DNA from: an uncultured Duncaniella sp. | Lineage (GTDB): Bacteria; Bacteroidota; Bacteroidia; Bacteroidales; Muribaculaceae | Direction: 5' to 3' | DNA: 37,985 nt | NCBI GenBank assembly: GCA_910586305.1 | Contig: CAJUGS010000032.1 | Coordinates: 1 to 37,985 of the forward strand | Shown: positions 1 to 8,087 of the stretch, piece by piece | How the letters are laid out: each line of letters starts with the position of its first letter | Position numbering within the stretch: the first letter of the stretch is position 1 | Notes under the pieces: model-generated | What the model was told of the DNA's origin: nothing | What the model saw: only the letters and a program-made list of their open reading frames with translations | Databases searched by the model: none | Translations under genes and position numbers: made by a program

Positions 1-230
1 GACCGTCAGCCACTGTATTCAGAGTCATTTATTGAAAATGTAAAGGGCAAGCTCTTTGGAGATAAAGGATATATCGGAAAGCAACTGTTTGAGTTTCTGT
101 TCATGAATGGAGTTCAGCTGCAAATTTCATAACCAATGCCCTGAGTGCAATAGCTGCATATTGTTTCTTCCCAAAGAAACCGTCTATTTCACTGGAGTTC
201 GTGTCGGAAAATCAATTGACGTTGTTCTGA
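1..230 (+). pseudogene. IS982-family transposase remnant with internal deletion, 5' part outside window
   Basis: From base 1, frame 1 reads a DDE transposase segment containing GKLFGDKGYIGKQLFEFLF, the late part of IS982-type transposases, and stops at 130-132. The normal IS982 C-terminus (ITNALSAIAAYCFFPKKPS, ending ENQLTLF) continues in another frame from about base 123 to the stop at 228-230. The stretch normally joining these parts, with the conserved LRKR and glutamate region, is absent. The copy therefore carries an internal deletion with a frameshift at about 118-123 and should be inactive. The upstream half lies outside the window. Family assignment is from recognised motifs, not a search. 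The right end of the element is probably within 230-310, but I could not place its terminal inverted repeat. Confidence 0.75.
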
Positions 231-425
231 TTTCTTATATCGAACTCACGTTAAATAATATCGCTCAGCGCTTTTGCACGGATGCTGCATGGATTTCTCC
301 TCAAAAGTGAGGAGGATTTTTGAAATAATCCCTACATTTTTTTGAGAAAGTTTTTAAGACGTATTTTTCGTCGTAAGTTTCAGCAGATTATTTAATTAGA
401 CAAAAAATAACTCATATTATACAAC

Positions 426-472
426 ATAAGGCTGAAAATCAAGGTTTTTAACTTTTTGATTCTCAGTCTTAT
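426..472 (-). terminator. Probable terminator of tRNA-Thr
   Basis: A long imperfect hairpin has arms beginning ATAAGGCTGA and ending CTCAGTCTTAT, with G-U pairs. It lies 8 bases beyond the 3' end of the minus-strand tRNA. There is no strong U tract. The bases from 231 to 425 are AT-rich and show no gene. Confidence 0.5.
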
Positions 473-479
473 ACGTTTG

Positions 480-552
480 AGCCGCGAGTGGGACTCGAAC
501 CCACGACCTTTTCGTTACGAATGAAATGCTCTACCAACTGAGCTATTGCGGC
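480..552 (-). tRNA. tRNA-Thr (anticodon CGT)
   Basis: The reverse strand folds as a 73-base cloverleaf. It has acceptor GCCGCAA with TCGCGGC, D-arm GCTC/GAGC, anticodon loop TTCGTAA (CGT, reading ACG), T-arm GTGGG/CCCAC and loop TTCGAGT. CCA is not encoded. Two A-C mismatches are visible, at acceptor pair 6-67 and at anticodon-stem pair 31-39. A -7 box lies 19 bases upstream and a hairpin follows. Confidence 0.93.
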
Positions 553-571
553 TTTTGTGCTAATTGCAGTG

Positions 572-579
572 CAAAGTTA
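572..579 (-). promoter_or_regulatory. -7 promoter box of tRNA-Thr
   Basis: On the minus strand this reads TAACTTTG, matching the Bacteroidota -7 consensus TAnnTTTG. It sits about 20 bases before the tRNA 5' end. I see no clear -33 TTTG at the usual spacing. Confidence 0.55.
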
Positions 580-647
580 GAAATAAATTTTGAATATTGC
601 TACTATTCTCAGCTTAAATTTTTTTGTATGGGAATATAAAACAGGTG

Positions 648-697
648 AAGATAGAAGCCGCACTTAATCTCTGTTGGTTAGTGGCGGCTTCTATCTT
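648..697 (-). terminator. Terminator of the gal operon
   Basis: A perfect 14-bp stem, AAGATAGAAGCCGC at 648-661 with its complement at 684-697, begins 10 bases after the galK stop. Inside the loop CAC/GTG extends the pairing. It can act in either direction and would also protect the tRNA unit. Confidence 0.7.
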
Positions 698-706
698 GTT
701 GGTTTA

Positions 707-1843
707 TCAGAGACGGCGGGCTCCGTCAGAGATTATGACATCGTATATTTTGGGTTCGTGTCCGTATTTGGCGTGGAACTTTTCTTTTGCTGTGGCAATG
801 AAGTGATCATACTTGTCGTTGGCTACCAGGTTTATGGTGCAACCGCCGAATCCTCCGCCCATGATTCGTGAGCCTGTTACGCCACATTCTTTGGCAATAT
901 CGTTGAGGAAGTCAAGTTCTTCGCATGATACCTCGTAGTCCTTTGAAAGTCCGGCATGGGTCTCATACATGAGACGTCCAACAGTATTGATGTCGCCACG
1001 TCCAAGGGCGTTGCAAACGTCAAGAACACGTTCTTTTTCCTCAATCACAAATTTTGCTCTCATGTAATCCTCGGCTGAGATATCGGATTTCGCTGATTCA
1101 AGCATTGCCATGTCGGCATCGCGAAGGGTGTCTACGCCGAGACGGGCGGCAACGCGTTCGCAAGACTGACGACGCTTGTTGTAGGGTGAGTCTACGAGTT
1201 CGTGCTTCACGACTGAGTCGACAAGTACAAGGCGGTAACCGTCGATTTTGAAGGGGAAATATTCGTATTCGAGTGAACGGCAGTCAAGGCGTATCAGGCA
1301 GTCCTTTTTGCCGAATACTGATGCAAACTGGTCCATGATGCCACAGTTTACTCCGCAGTAGTTGTGCTCGGTTGACTGTCCGATTTTTGCCAGTTCGAAT
1401 TTCTCGATTGAATTTCCGTTGAAGAGGTCATTGATAGCGAAAGCGAAACATGACTCAAGAGCGGCTGACGATGATAGTCCGGCTCCGAGTGGAACGTTTC
1501 CGGCAAAAACAGCATCGAATCCTTTTACGGTTCCGCCACGTTTGATTGTCTCACGACAAACTCCGAAGATGTATCTCGCCCACTGCTGTGAGGGTGCGTC
1601 CTCCTCATTGAATCCGAATGATGCGGATTCGCCGAGGTCCATGGAGTATAGATTTGCTGAATCTGTGCCATTCGGACGAATGTCGGCCATAATGACTTTG
1701 TCTATTGCTCCGGGGAAAACAAATCCTCCATTATAATCGGTGTGCTCACCAATGAGGTTGATGCGTCCGGCAGATGCGAAAAGTATGCCTTCTCCTCCGA
1801 AGTGATCTGCAAAAGCCTGCGCTACTTTTTCTTTAAGGTTCAT
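707..1843 (-). CDS. galK: Galactokinase
   Basis: The product is a GHMP-family kinase that phosphorylates galactose to galactose-1-phosphate in the cytoplasm. It has the galactokinase signature GRINLIGEHTDYN at residues 27-39, the ATP-binding PLGAGLSSSAALE near 118-130, the catalytic aspartate in GIMDQF (D171) and a C-terminal GGGFGGC motif. The length of 378 residues is normal. The frame is open for 32 more codons upstream, but that extension runs into the preceding gene. The start MNLKEK at 1843 lies 16 bases after the upstream stop and begins at the family's usual N-terminus. It is the last gene of a three-gene minus-strand operon with galM and a nucleotidyltransferase. Confidence 0.95.
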   Translation of the reverse strand: MNLKEKVAQAFADHFGGEGILFASAGRINLIGEHTDYNGGFVFPGAIDKVIMADIRPNGTDSANLYSMDLGESASFGFNEEDAPSQQWARYIFGVCRETIKRGGTVKGFDAVFAGNVPLGAGLSSSAALESCFAFAINDLFNGNSIEKFELAKIGQSTEHNYCGVNCGIMDQFASVFGKKDCLIRLDCRSLEYEYFPFKIDGYRLVLVDSVVKHELVDSPYNKRRQSCERVAARLGVDTLRDADMAMLESAKSDISAEDYMRAKFVIEEKERVLDVCNALGRGDINTVGRLMYETHAGLSKDYEVSCEELDFLNDIAKECGVTGSRIMGGGFGGCTINLVANDKYDHFIATAKEKFHAKYGHEPKIYDVIISDGARRL

Positions 1844-1859
1844 GGGTTTAGATATGGGG

Positions 1860-2765
1860 TTAAAACATTTTTTCGGGATATGTGCCATCGGCGTGGAGGG
1901 CGGCAAATTTTTCGACGACTCCAGGGCGGTCGGCTGCATATGTTACGCCAAACCAGCGAGAGTCTGTGTCAAGCACTTTCACGGTGGCTTCTCCGTTGTG
2001 AATCAGAGTGTCTATGCAGAGGGGGATAAAGAACTCGGCCTTTGGAGTATTGAGGTCCTTGTCGAGGAATTTTTTGAACTCACGGTCGGAGAATTCAAAA
2101 TAATCGGGTGTGAATCCCCAAAGGTTCATAGATACAGGGGTAAATGGATCGAGGGTTTGCTCTACGCCGTTTTCGTCTGTAAAGACTATGCGGCCATCGG
2201 GAGCATAAGATATTGCAGTGCGTTCAACAACTCCGGTGAGATTGCCATCATCTCCGCGTGAACATACTCCACGAGCCACAGATCCATTTTCAGTCATGGT
2301 GTTTCCTACACGGAATCCCACCATTGAATAATCGCCTTTGCGATCTCTTGGGCGCATGAGGTCCTCTGCGATTACTCTAAAAGCATCACGACCATAGAAA
2401 TCATCGGCGTTGATTACAGCGAATGGTTCGTTGATAACCTCTTTTCCCATCATTACGGCGTGGTTGGTTCCCCAAGGTTTGGTGCGGTCATCCGGGCAGA
2501 TATATCCTTCGGGGAGTTTGTCGGTTGCCTGGAATACAACTTCCACGGGGATGTGTCCTTCATATTTTGACAGAATCTTTTCACGGAAGTCTTTCTCAAA
2601 ATCCTTGCGGATTACGAATACAACTTTTCCGAATCCAGCCTGGATGGCATCATAGATGGAATAGTCCATGATGGTCTGGCCCTGAGGGCCAAGGGGATCA
2701 AGTTGTTTGAGTCCGCCATAACGGCTGCCCATTCCGGCAGCGAGCACAAAGAGTGTGGGTTTCAT
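1860..2765 (-). CDS. Sugar-phosphate nucleotidyltransferase family protein
   Basis: A 301-residue protein with an N-terminal Rossmann-like nucleotidyltransferase fold. The signature LAAGMGSRYGGLKQLDPLG occurs at residues 8-26, and later AVINADDFYG carries the metal-binding aspartates. Family members join NTPs to sugar-1-phosphates such as glucose-1-phosphate. It lies between galM (17-base gap) and galK (16-base gap), so a role in galactose use is likely. A plausible but unproven role is to make UDP-galactose or UDP-glucose from a hexose-1-phosphate, since no galT is seen here. The exact substrate and nucleotide cannot be read from the sequence. Confidence 0.85.
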   Translation of the reverse strand: MKPTLFVLAAGMGSRYGGLKQLDPLGPQGQTIMDYSIYDAIQAGFGKVVFVIRKDFEKDFREKILSKYEGHIPVEVVFQATDKLPEGYICPDDRTKPWGTNHAVMMGKEVINEPFAVINADDFYGRDAFRVIAEDLMRPRDRKGDYSMVGFRVGNTMTENGSVARGVCSRGDDGNLTGVVERTAISYAPDGRIVFTDENGVEQTLDPFTPVSMNLWGFTPDYFEFSDREFKKFLDKDLNTPKAEFFIPLCIDTLIHNGEATVKVLDTDSRWFGVTYAADRPGVVEKFAALHADGTYPEKMF

Positions 2766-2782
2766 ATATGCCTGTATGTATT

Positions 2783-3823
2783 TTATTTGAAAATGAAAAT
2801 AATGGTTTCATTGTATTCTTCGCCAGGGCGTAGAACAGATGAGGGGAAATCTGTGTGGTTGGGGGCGTCGGGATAGTTCTGGCATTCAATAGCCACTCCG
2901 TCATAGTCGTGGTAGTTGTGCCCGGATATGCTTTCCGGACAACCTTCCAGCCAGTTGCCGGTATAAATCTGCATACCTGGTTGTGTCGTGAGGACTGTGA
3001 GTTCGCGTCCGGAACGTGCGGCCTTGAGCACGGCTGCTTCGCGGAGGGTGCCCTTTTCGTAGTCATTGACCGCCCAGCAATGGTCATAGCCTTTGCCGAT
3101 TTTAAGTGGCTTAAAGTCGGCATGGATGTCTCTCCCTATGGGCTTGAACTCTCTGAAGTCCATAGGTGTGCCTTCGACCGGGGCAAGTTCGCCTGTTGGA
3201 ATCTGGGTCTCGTCGGTTGGCAAATATTTGTCGGCATTAAGGCGTAGGTTGTGGTCAAGTACAGTGCCGGATGATTCGCCGTCGAGATTGAAATATACAT
3301 GATTTGTGAGATTGATCACGGTCGGGGTATCAGTTTCTGCGTTTAGTACAAGGGTGAGTTTATTGTCTTCGCTCCAGGTATACTTTGCCGTTACGGTGAG
3401 ATTGCCGGGATATCCTTCTTCGCCATCTTCGGCCACATATATAAATATGACTGAATCCTGCCCTACAGTTTTTGCATCCCAGATGCGGTTCATGAAACCG
3501 TCCGGGCCACCGTGAAGAGCGTTAGGCCCGTTGTTGATAGCAAGTGTATAATCCTTGCCATCAAGTGAGAAGTGGCCTTTGGCTATGCGATTTGCAAAAC
3601 GACCGGGGATTTTACCGGCGCATGGTCCGTCGGCAATCCAGGATGCTGCGTCTTTGTAGCCCAGGACTACGTTCTCAAGGGCCCCGTTGTTGTCCGGGAC
3701 GTAAATCGACACTATGCCAGCGCCAAGAGTAGATAGTGTTACGCTTGCGCCGGAGGAGTTGGTCAGTGTAAAGTGGGTTATTTCACCTTTGGGTGATTTG
3801 AATTGACGAGAGGTGATGGTCAT
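2783..3823 (-). CDS. galM: Aldose 1-epimerase (galactose mutarotase)
   Basis: The enzyme interconverts the alpha and beta anomers of galactose so that galactokinase can act. Family catalytic residues are visible: H104 in NALHGG, H175 in NLTNHVYF and E313 in GVAIECQNYPD, along with the PGRFANRI motif near residue 73. The length is 346 residues. I chose the ATG at 3823 (MTITSRQF) over the longer frame starting at 3856, because the extra codons overlap the promoter -7 box at 3845-3852. There is no signal peptide, so the protein is cytoplasmic. It is the first gene of the gal operon. Confidence 0.93.
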   Translation of the reverse strand: MTITSRQFKSPKGEITHFTLTNSSGASVTLSTLGAGIVSIYVPDNNGALENVVLGYKDAASWIADGPCAGKIPGRFANRIAKGHFSLDGKDYTLAINNGPNALHGGPDGFMNRIWDAKTVGQDSVIFIYVAEDGEEGYPGNLTVTAKYTWSEDNKLTLVLNAETDTPTVINLTNHVYFNLDGESSGTVLDHNLRLNADKYLPTDETQIPTGELAPVEGTPMDFREFKPIGRDIHADFKPLKIGKGYDHCWAVNDYEKGTLREAAVLKAARSGRELTVLTTQPGMQIYTGNWLEGCPESISGHNYHDYDGVAIECQNYPDAPNHTDFPSSVLRPGEEYNETIIFIFK

Positions 3824-3844
3824 GGCATTTGGTTTTTGTTTTTG

Positions 3845-3877
3845 CAAATGTAGCAATTATTTGTGGGGTAGACCAAA
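3845..3877 (-). promoter_or_regulatory. Promoter of the gal operon
   Basis: On the minus strand, TTTG at 3874-3877 is followed after 21 bases by TACATTTG at 3845-3852. This is a good match to the Bacteroidota -33/-7 promoter. The galM ATG lies about 21 bases downstream. Confidence 0.75.
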
Positions 3878-3966
3878 TTAAAAGATGTCAAAAATCACAT
3901 ACTGATAATCAATCGGTGGTTGGAAAATGGTATTTTATGACTGTTTTTCAGTGTATGAGGTTCAAA

Positions 3967-3999
3967 TTGTTCGGAATACAGAAATTTTTCGTACCTTTG
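3967..3999 (+). promoter_or_regulatory. Promoter of the ABC-F gene
   Basis: TACCTTTG at 3992-3999 matches the -7 consensus. A TTG at 3967-3969 lies 22 bases upstream, slightly long spacing. The start codon at 4027 follows 27 bases later. The gal promoter diverges from the same intergenic region. Confidence 0.65.
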
Positions 4000-4026
4000 C
4001 ACTCCGAAAATCGAAGACCACAATAT

Positions 4027-5637
4027 ATGATAGCTGTTAACAATTTAGGTATCCAGTTTGGCAAGCGAGTTCTTTTTCAGGATGTGAATCTAAAATTCAC
4101 TCCGGGAAATTGTTATGGAATTATCGGTGCCAATGGCGCAGGTAAGTCAACTCTCATGCGAATTCTCAGCGACCAACTTTCGCCGACCCATGGTACAGTC
4201 ACACAAGGTCCAGGCGAACGTATGAGCGTGTTGGAACAGGATCACTTCAAATATGATGACTGCACAGTGATAGAGACTGTTCTCCGCGGTCACACAGTGC
4301 TTTGGGACATAATGCAGGAAAAGGACGCGCTCTATGCCAAGGAGGATTTCACCGATGAGGATGGAATACGCGCCTCTGAGCTTGAGGAGCGTTTCGCTGA
4401 GTTGGAGGGCTGGAATGCCGAGAGCGATGCTGCTGCTCTTCTGAGCGGTCTCGGAATTAAGGAAGACAAGCATTACACGCTGATGCGTGATATGAGCGGA
4501 AACGAGAAGGTGCGAGTGCTTTTGGCTAAAGCGCTTTTTGGCAATCCTGACAATCTGCTTCTGGACGAGCCTACCAATGACCTTGATCTCGACACAGTGG
4601 CTTGGCTTGAAGATTATCTCTCCAAAGCGGAAAATACGGTGCTCGTTGTTAGCCATGACCGTCACTTCCTTGACGCTGTGAGTACGCACACGCTTGATAT
4701 TGACTATAATAAGCTTACGCTTTTTGCTGGAAACTACAGCTTCTGGTACGAATCGTCACAGCTTGCCCTCCGTCAGCAGCAGCAGGCCAATAAGAAAGCT
4801 GAAGAGAAGCGGAAGGAACTTCTCGAGTTTATCCAGAGATTCAGCGCCAACGTGGCCAAATCGAAGCAGACCACATCACGTAAAAAAATGCTTGAGAAAC
4901 TCAATGTCGAGGAAATCCAGCCTTCATCGCGCCGTTATCCGGGTATAATATTCACACCTCAACGTGAACCAGGCAATAAGATTCTCGAGGTCAAAGGCCT
5001 GTCGGCCAGTATTGATGGCGAGGTGCTGTTTAACGATGTGAATTTCCAGGTGGAGAAGGGTGACAAGATTGCGTTCTTGTCGCGTGATCCTCGTGCTATG
5101 ACGGCCTTATTTGAAATCATTTCGGGTAACCGCAAACCTGATGCGGGCACCTATGAATGGGGTCAGACCATAACTACAGCATATCTTCCTCTTGATAACA
5201 CCGGATTCTTCAACACCGACCTAAACCTCGTAGACTGGCTTGCTCAGTATTCTGACGATTCATCAGAGATTTATCTCAAAGGATTCCTCGGCAAAATGCT
5301 CTTCTCGGGTGAAGAAGTGTTGAAGAAGGCTTCCGTGCTCTCGGGTGGAGAGAAAATGCGTTGCATGATTGCTCGTATGATGATGACTGATGCCAATACT
5401 CTGATCCTTGATTCGCCGACCAACCATCTTGATCTTGAGTCAATACAGGCATTCAACAACACTCTTCGTGTTTTCAAGGGTGACATCCTTATGTCAAGCC
5501 ACGACCATGAGTTCATTCAGACGGTGGCCAACCGAATAATTGAGCTCACTCCCAATGGCATTATTGACAAGATGATGGATTACGACGACTATATCTCCGA
5601 TCCGAAGGTCCTCGCTGCCCGTGAGAAGATATATTGA
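4027..5637 (+). CDS. ABC-F family ATPase, YbiT-like, with one degenerate ATP site
   Basis: A cytoplasmic protein of 536 residues with two ABC domains and no membrane segments. ABC-F proteins act on ribosomes. NBD1 has an intact Walker A (GANGAGKS, 34-41) and Walker B (LLDEPTND, D180) but a weak signature, MSGNEK (156-161). A charged linker rich in glutamine and lysine spans about 240-300. NBD2 has an intact signature LSGGEK (438-443) but no P-loop consensus (FLSRDPRAMTA, from 350), and its Walker B reads LILDSPTNH, with serine replacing the catalytic glutamate at 463. In the dimer this gives one canonical and one degenerate site. The start at 4027 was chosen because the longer frame runs through the promoter. 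Confidence 0.9.
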   Translation: MIAVNNLGIQFGKRVLFQDVNLKFTPGNCYGIIGANGAGKSTLMRILSDQLSPTHGTVTQGPGERMSVLEQDHFKYDDCTVIETVLRGHTVLWDIMQEKDALYAKEDFTDEDGIRASELEERFAELEGWNAESDAAALLSGLGIKEDKHYTLMRDMSGNEKVRVLLAKALFGNPDNLLLDEPTNDLDLDTVAWLEDYLSKAENTVLVVSHDRHFLDAVSTHTLDIDYNKLTLFAGNYSFWYESSQLALRQQQQANKKAEEKRKELLEFIQRFSANVAKSKQTTSRKKMLEKLNVEEIQPSSRRYPGIIFTPQREPGNKILEVKGLSASIDGEVLFNDVNFQVEKGDKIAFLSRDPRAMTALFEIISGNRKPDAGTYEWGQTITTAYLPLDNTGFFNTDLNLVDWLAQYSDDSSEIYLKGFLGKMLFSGEEVLKKASVLSGGEKMRCMIARMMMTDANTLILDSPTNHLDLESIQAFNNTLRVFKGDILMSSHDHEFIQTVANRIIELTPNGIIDKMMDYDDYISDPKVLAAREKIY

Positions 5638-5660
5638 TAAACATCGTAAAACCAAGATAT

Positions 5661-5714
5661 AATTGTTCCTCTGCCGGAGACATGAGAATGTAGTCCGTGC
5701 AGAGGAATAATTTT
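5661..5714 (+). terminator. Terminator after the ABC-F gene
   Basis: A 14-bp stem, AATTGTTCCTCTGC at 5661-5674 with GCAGAGGAATAATT at 5699-5712 and one G-U pair. The loop pairs further (CGGA/TCCG and ACAT/ATGT). It begins 24 bases after the stop codon and is followed by TT. Confidence 0.7.
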
Positions 5715-5768
5715 AGTGTGAGATTAGAGATTTTTGAAGTATAGAGAGAGAATCTCACCTTTTTTAAC

Positions 5769-5776
5769 TACTTTTG
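5769..5776 (+). promoter_or_regulatory. -7 promoter box of metX
   Basis: TACTTTTG matches TAnnTTTG and lies 24 bases before the metX ATG. No TTTG is seen at the -33 position. Confidence 0.5.
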
Positions 5777-5799
5777 CAATCCAATTTATATAAGGTACA

Positions 5800-6813
5800 A
5801 TGAGCAAGACACTGTTTTATAACTATCCACACTCCTTTGCGCTTGAGTCCGGGGCTGTTCTTCCCGAATTCCGTATAGCCTACAATGTCTATGGCAAAAT
5901 GAACCATAAATGTGATAACGTTGTGTGGGTGTGTCATGCTCTCACGGCTAATAGCGATGTCGCAGACTGGTGGCCTCATACAGTTGAAAAAGACCGATTC
6001 CTTGATCCTGATAAATGGTGTGTGATTTGTGCCAATATATTAGGCTCTCCGTATGGCACTACAGCTCCGCTACACAACAATCCGGCGACAGGTGAACCAT
6101 ATTATGGTGATTTTCCGCACTATACAATCCGAGATATTGTTAAGGCCCACCGTATACTTGCCGACCATCTCGGAGTGGGACGCATACACACGCTTGTCGG
6201 TTGTTCTGTGGGTGGATTCCAGGCTGTAGAATGGGCTGTGACAGAGCCTGACCGTTTTGACCGGCTGTCGCTTATGGCCACTGATGCTGTCGCTACACCA
6301 TGGACAATTGCCATTGACGAGACACAGAGAATGAGCATTGAGGCGGATGCGACCTTCGGAGAACGCCGACCGGATGCCGGAGCAGCAGGGCTCGCCGCAG
6401 CAAGGGCTATAGGGTTGCTGAGTTATCGTGGACCGTCGGGGTATAATCTATCGCAGCGTGACACTGAGAGTTATCCTGCTCCACGCCGAGCCGTGTCCTA
6501 TCAGCGATATCAAGGAGATAAACTTGTAAAGCGTTTTGATGCATATTCCTATCACGCGATACTTGATGCATTTGACACGCATGATGTGGGGCGGGAGAGA
6601 GGCGGAGTGGAGAGTGCTCTCGGCAGGATAAAGGCTCGTACGATTGTAATCGGCCTCACAACTGACATCGTGTTTCCTCCGGAAGATATGAAAATGTTGG
6701 CCTCGCAGATTCCAGGTGCAACGTATGCAGAGATTCACTCTCCGTTTGGGCATGACGGCTTTCTTGTAGAGCACGACCAGCTCAATGCGCTGATGCTTCC
6801 GTTTATGAAATAG
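5800..6813 (+). CDS. metX: Homoserine O-acetyltransferase (MetX-type alpha/beta hydrolase)
   Basis: The product transfers an acetyl group to homoserine in the methionine pathway and is cytoplasmic. It is an alpha/beta hydrolase with a clear triad: S136 in GCSVGGFQA, D289 in TTDIVFPP and H318 in FGHDGFL. MetX hallmarks such as LGSPYGTTAP and a WW/PH segment near the N-terminus are present. At 337 residues it is slightly short for the family. The acyl donor (acetyl- or succinyl-CoA) cannot be decided from the sequence with certainty. A DMT transporter follows after 18 bases and may be co-transcribed. No other methionine gene is in the window. Confidence 0.9.
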   Translation: MSKTLFYNYPHSFALESGAVLPEFRIAYNVYGKMNHKCDNVVWVCHALTANSDVADWWPHTVEKDRFLDPDKWCVICANILGSPYGTTAPLHNNPATGEPYYGDFPHYTIRDIVKAHRILADHLGVGRIHTLVGCSVGGFQAVEWAVTEPDRFDRLSLMATDAVATPWTIAIDETQRMSIEADATFGERRPDAGAAGLAAARAIGLLSYRGPSGYNLSQRDTESYPAPRRAVSYQRYQGDKLVKRFDAYSYHAILDAFDTHDVGRERGGVESALGRIKARTIVIGLTTDIVFPPEDMKMLASQIPGATYAEIHSPFGHDGFLVEHDQLNALMLPFMK

Positions 6814-6831
6814 GTTTCAAAATCATTTTTT

Positions 6832-7737
6832 ATGCAATTAGACCGTACAGCCAAAGGATATATTCTTGGGGCGGTGGCCGCAGTGAGTTATGGAACCAAT
6901 CCTCTTTTCGCTGTCCCTCTCTACCGCCTTGGTCTCAACACCGGATCCGTACTATTCTACCGCTATGCGTTTGCGGTTGTGATACTCGGAATCGTTATGT
7001 TATATAAAGGTCATAGTTTCAGACTATCAGGACGCAGGTTGCCTTTGATGGTGGCTGAAGGTGTGCTATTCGCTCTGTCGTCGGTATTCCTGTTTGATGC
7101 ATATCGATATATGGACGTAGGTATAGCGTCGACTCTTCTGTTTGTCGAGCCTGTATTTATAGCGTTGATATTATGGATGTTTTATCGGCAGAAGATAAGT
7201 CTTGTGTCCGCTGTCTCGATCTTCGTGTGTGCAGGTGGTGTTGTTCTTCTTTCAAATCCCGGTACCGGGGCTTACGTCACTCTTACCGGTGTCGTTTTGG
7301 TGATGCTTGCATCGTTGGCCTATGCGATATATATGATTTTTATTAATAAGACATCACTTCAAAGACTTCAAGGCACCACTATAACATTTTATTCCTTGCT
7401 TTTCGGCATAATAGTGTTTGCGTTCCGGCTTAATGGATTCACTGATCTTCAGCCGGTGCCTTTCGAACCTCTTGGAGTGGCCTGCGTGGTGGGGTTGGCT
7501 GTTGTTCCCACAATTGTATCGTTGCTCACGGTCGCAGTCTCTATTCAGATTATAGGTCCGGTGAGCGTATCTATACTCGGAGCCCTTGAGCCTCTGACTG
7601 GAGTTTTCTTTGGCGTTTTGTTGTTTGGCGAGCATCTCACAGTAAAAGCCTCTGCCGGAATAATACTTATAGTCACTTCAGTGCTCATTATCGTGTGTGC
7701 ACCGTACATAAAAAAACATAATAAAACAAATCACTAA
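6832..7737 (+). CDS. DMT-superfamily (EamA) transporter
   Basis: A 301-residue membrane protein with about ten hydrophobic segments in two halves, typical of two EamA domains. Family features include the SYGTNPLF motif near residue 20 and EPVFIALILW near the end of the first half. In the second half, GALEPLTGVFFGVLLFGE is the classic last-helices motif. Substrates of the family are metabolites such as amino acids or nucleotide precursors, and this one cannot be named. It lies between metX (18-base gap) and lrgA (2-base gap), so the four genes metX, DMT, lrgA and lrgB probably form one transcript. Confidence 0.9.
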   Translation: MQLDRTAKGYILGAVAAVSYGTNPLFAVPLYRLGLNTGSVLFYRYAFAVVILGIVMLYKGHSFRLSGRRLPLMVAEGVLFALSSVFLFDAYRYMDVGIASTLLFVEPVFIALILWMFYRQKISLVSAVSIFVCAGGVVLLSNPGTGAYVTLTGVVLVMLASLAYAIYMIFINKTSLQRLQGTTITFYSLLFGIIVFAFRLNGFTDLQPVPFEPLGVACVVGLAVVPTIVSLLTVAVSIQIIGPVSVSILGALEPLTGVFFGVLLFGEHLTVKASAGIILIVTSVLIIVCAPYIKKHNKTNH

Positions 7738-7739
7738 GA

Positions 7740-8087
7740 ATGGTAAAGCAGTGTGCCGTTATCTTCGGTTGTCTGGCCGTGGGTGAGTTTATAGTATGGC
7801 TCACAGGAATTTCTATTCCGGGAAGTATTCTTGGGATGCTTCTGCTCACGATGCTTTTAGACAGAAACATAGTGAGTGCGGAAAAAATAGGTCCGATGTG
7901 TAGATTCCTGGTCTCAAACATGGGATTCTTTTTCGTTCCCCCGGGAGTTGCTCTCATGCTCTATTTTGACATTATCGCAGCCTCATGGCTACCAATTACA
8001 GTGGCTACATTAGTCAGCACTGCTCTTGTGCTGGTTGTGACGGGGCAAGTACATCAATATTTTCGCCATGCAATTCATAAGAAGTGA
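7740..8087 (+). CDS. lrgA: CidA/LrgA family membrane protein
   Basis: A small integral membrane protein of 115 residues with four hydrophobic segments. It matches the LrgA family in GISIPGSILGMLLL near residues 23-36 and in NMGFFFVPPGVALM. LrgA works with LrgB. The pair was named for holin-like control of murein hydrolases, and related pairs export or import small acids such as pyruvate or glycolate. The gene starts 2 bases after the DMT gene and overlaps lrgB by 20 bases, which supports translational coupling. The transported substrate here is unknown. Confidence 0.9.
   Translation: MVKQCAVIFGCLAVGEFIVWLTGISIPGSILGMLLLTMLLDRNIVSAEKIGPMCRFLVSNMGFFFVPPGVALMLYFDIIAASWLPITVATLVSTALVLVVTGQVHQYFRHAIHKK

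Noticed and set aside
107..310. 67-codon open frame overlapping the transposase remnant
   Set aside because: It is a third frame over the IS982 C-terminus and continues into non-coding sequence. It has no recognisable motif.
3829..4026. 66-codon N-terminal extension of the ABC-F frame
   Set aside because: It runs through the TACCTTTG promoter box and the protein family starts at MIAVNNLG.
4147..4689. 180-codon minus-strand frame inside the ABC-F gene
   Set aside because: Antisense shadow of the NBD1 coding region, with no family resemblance.
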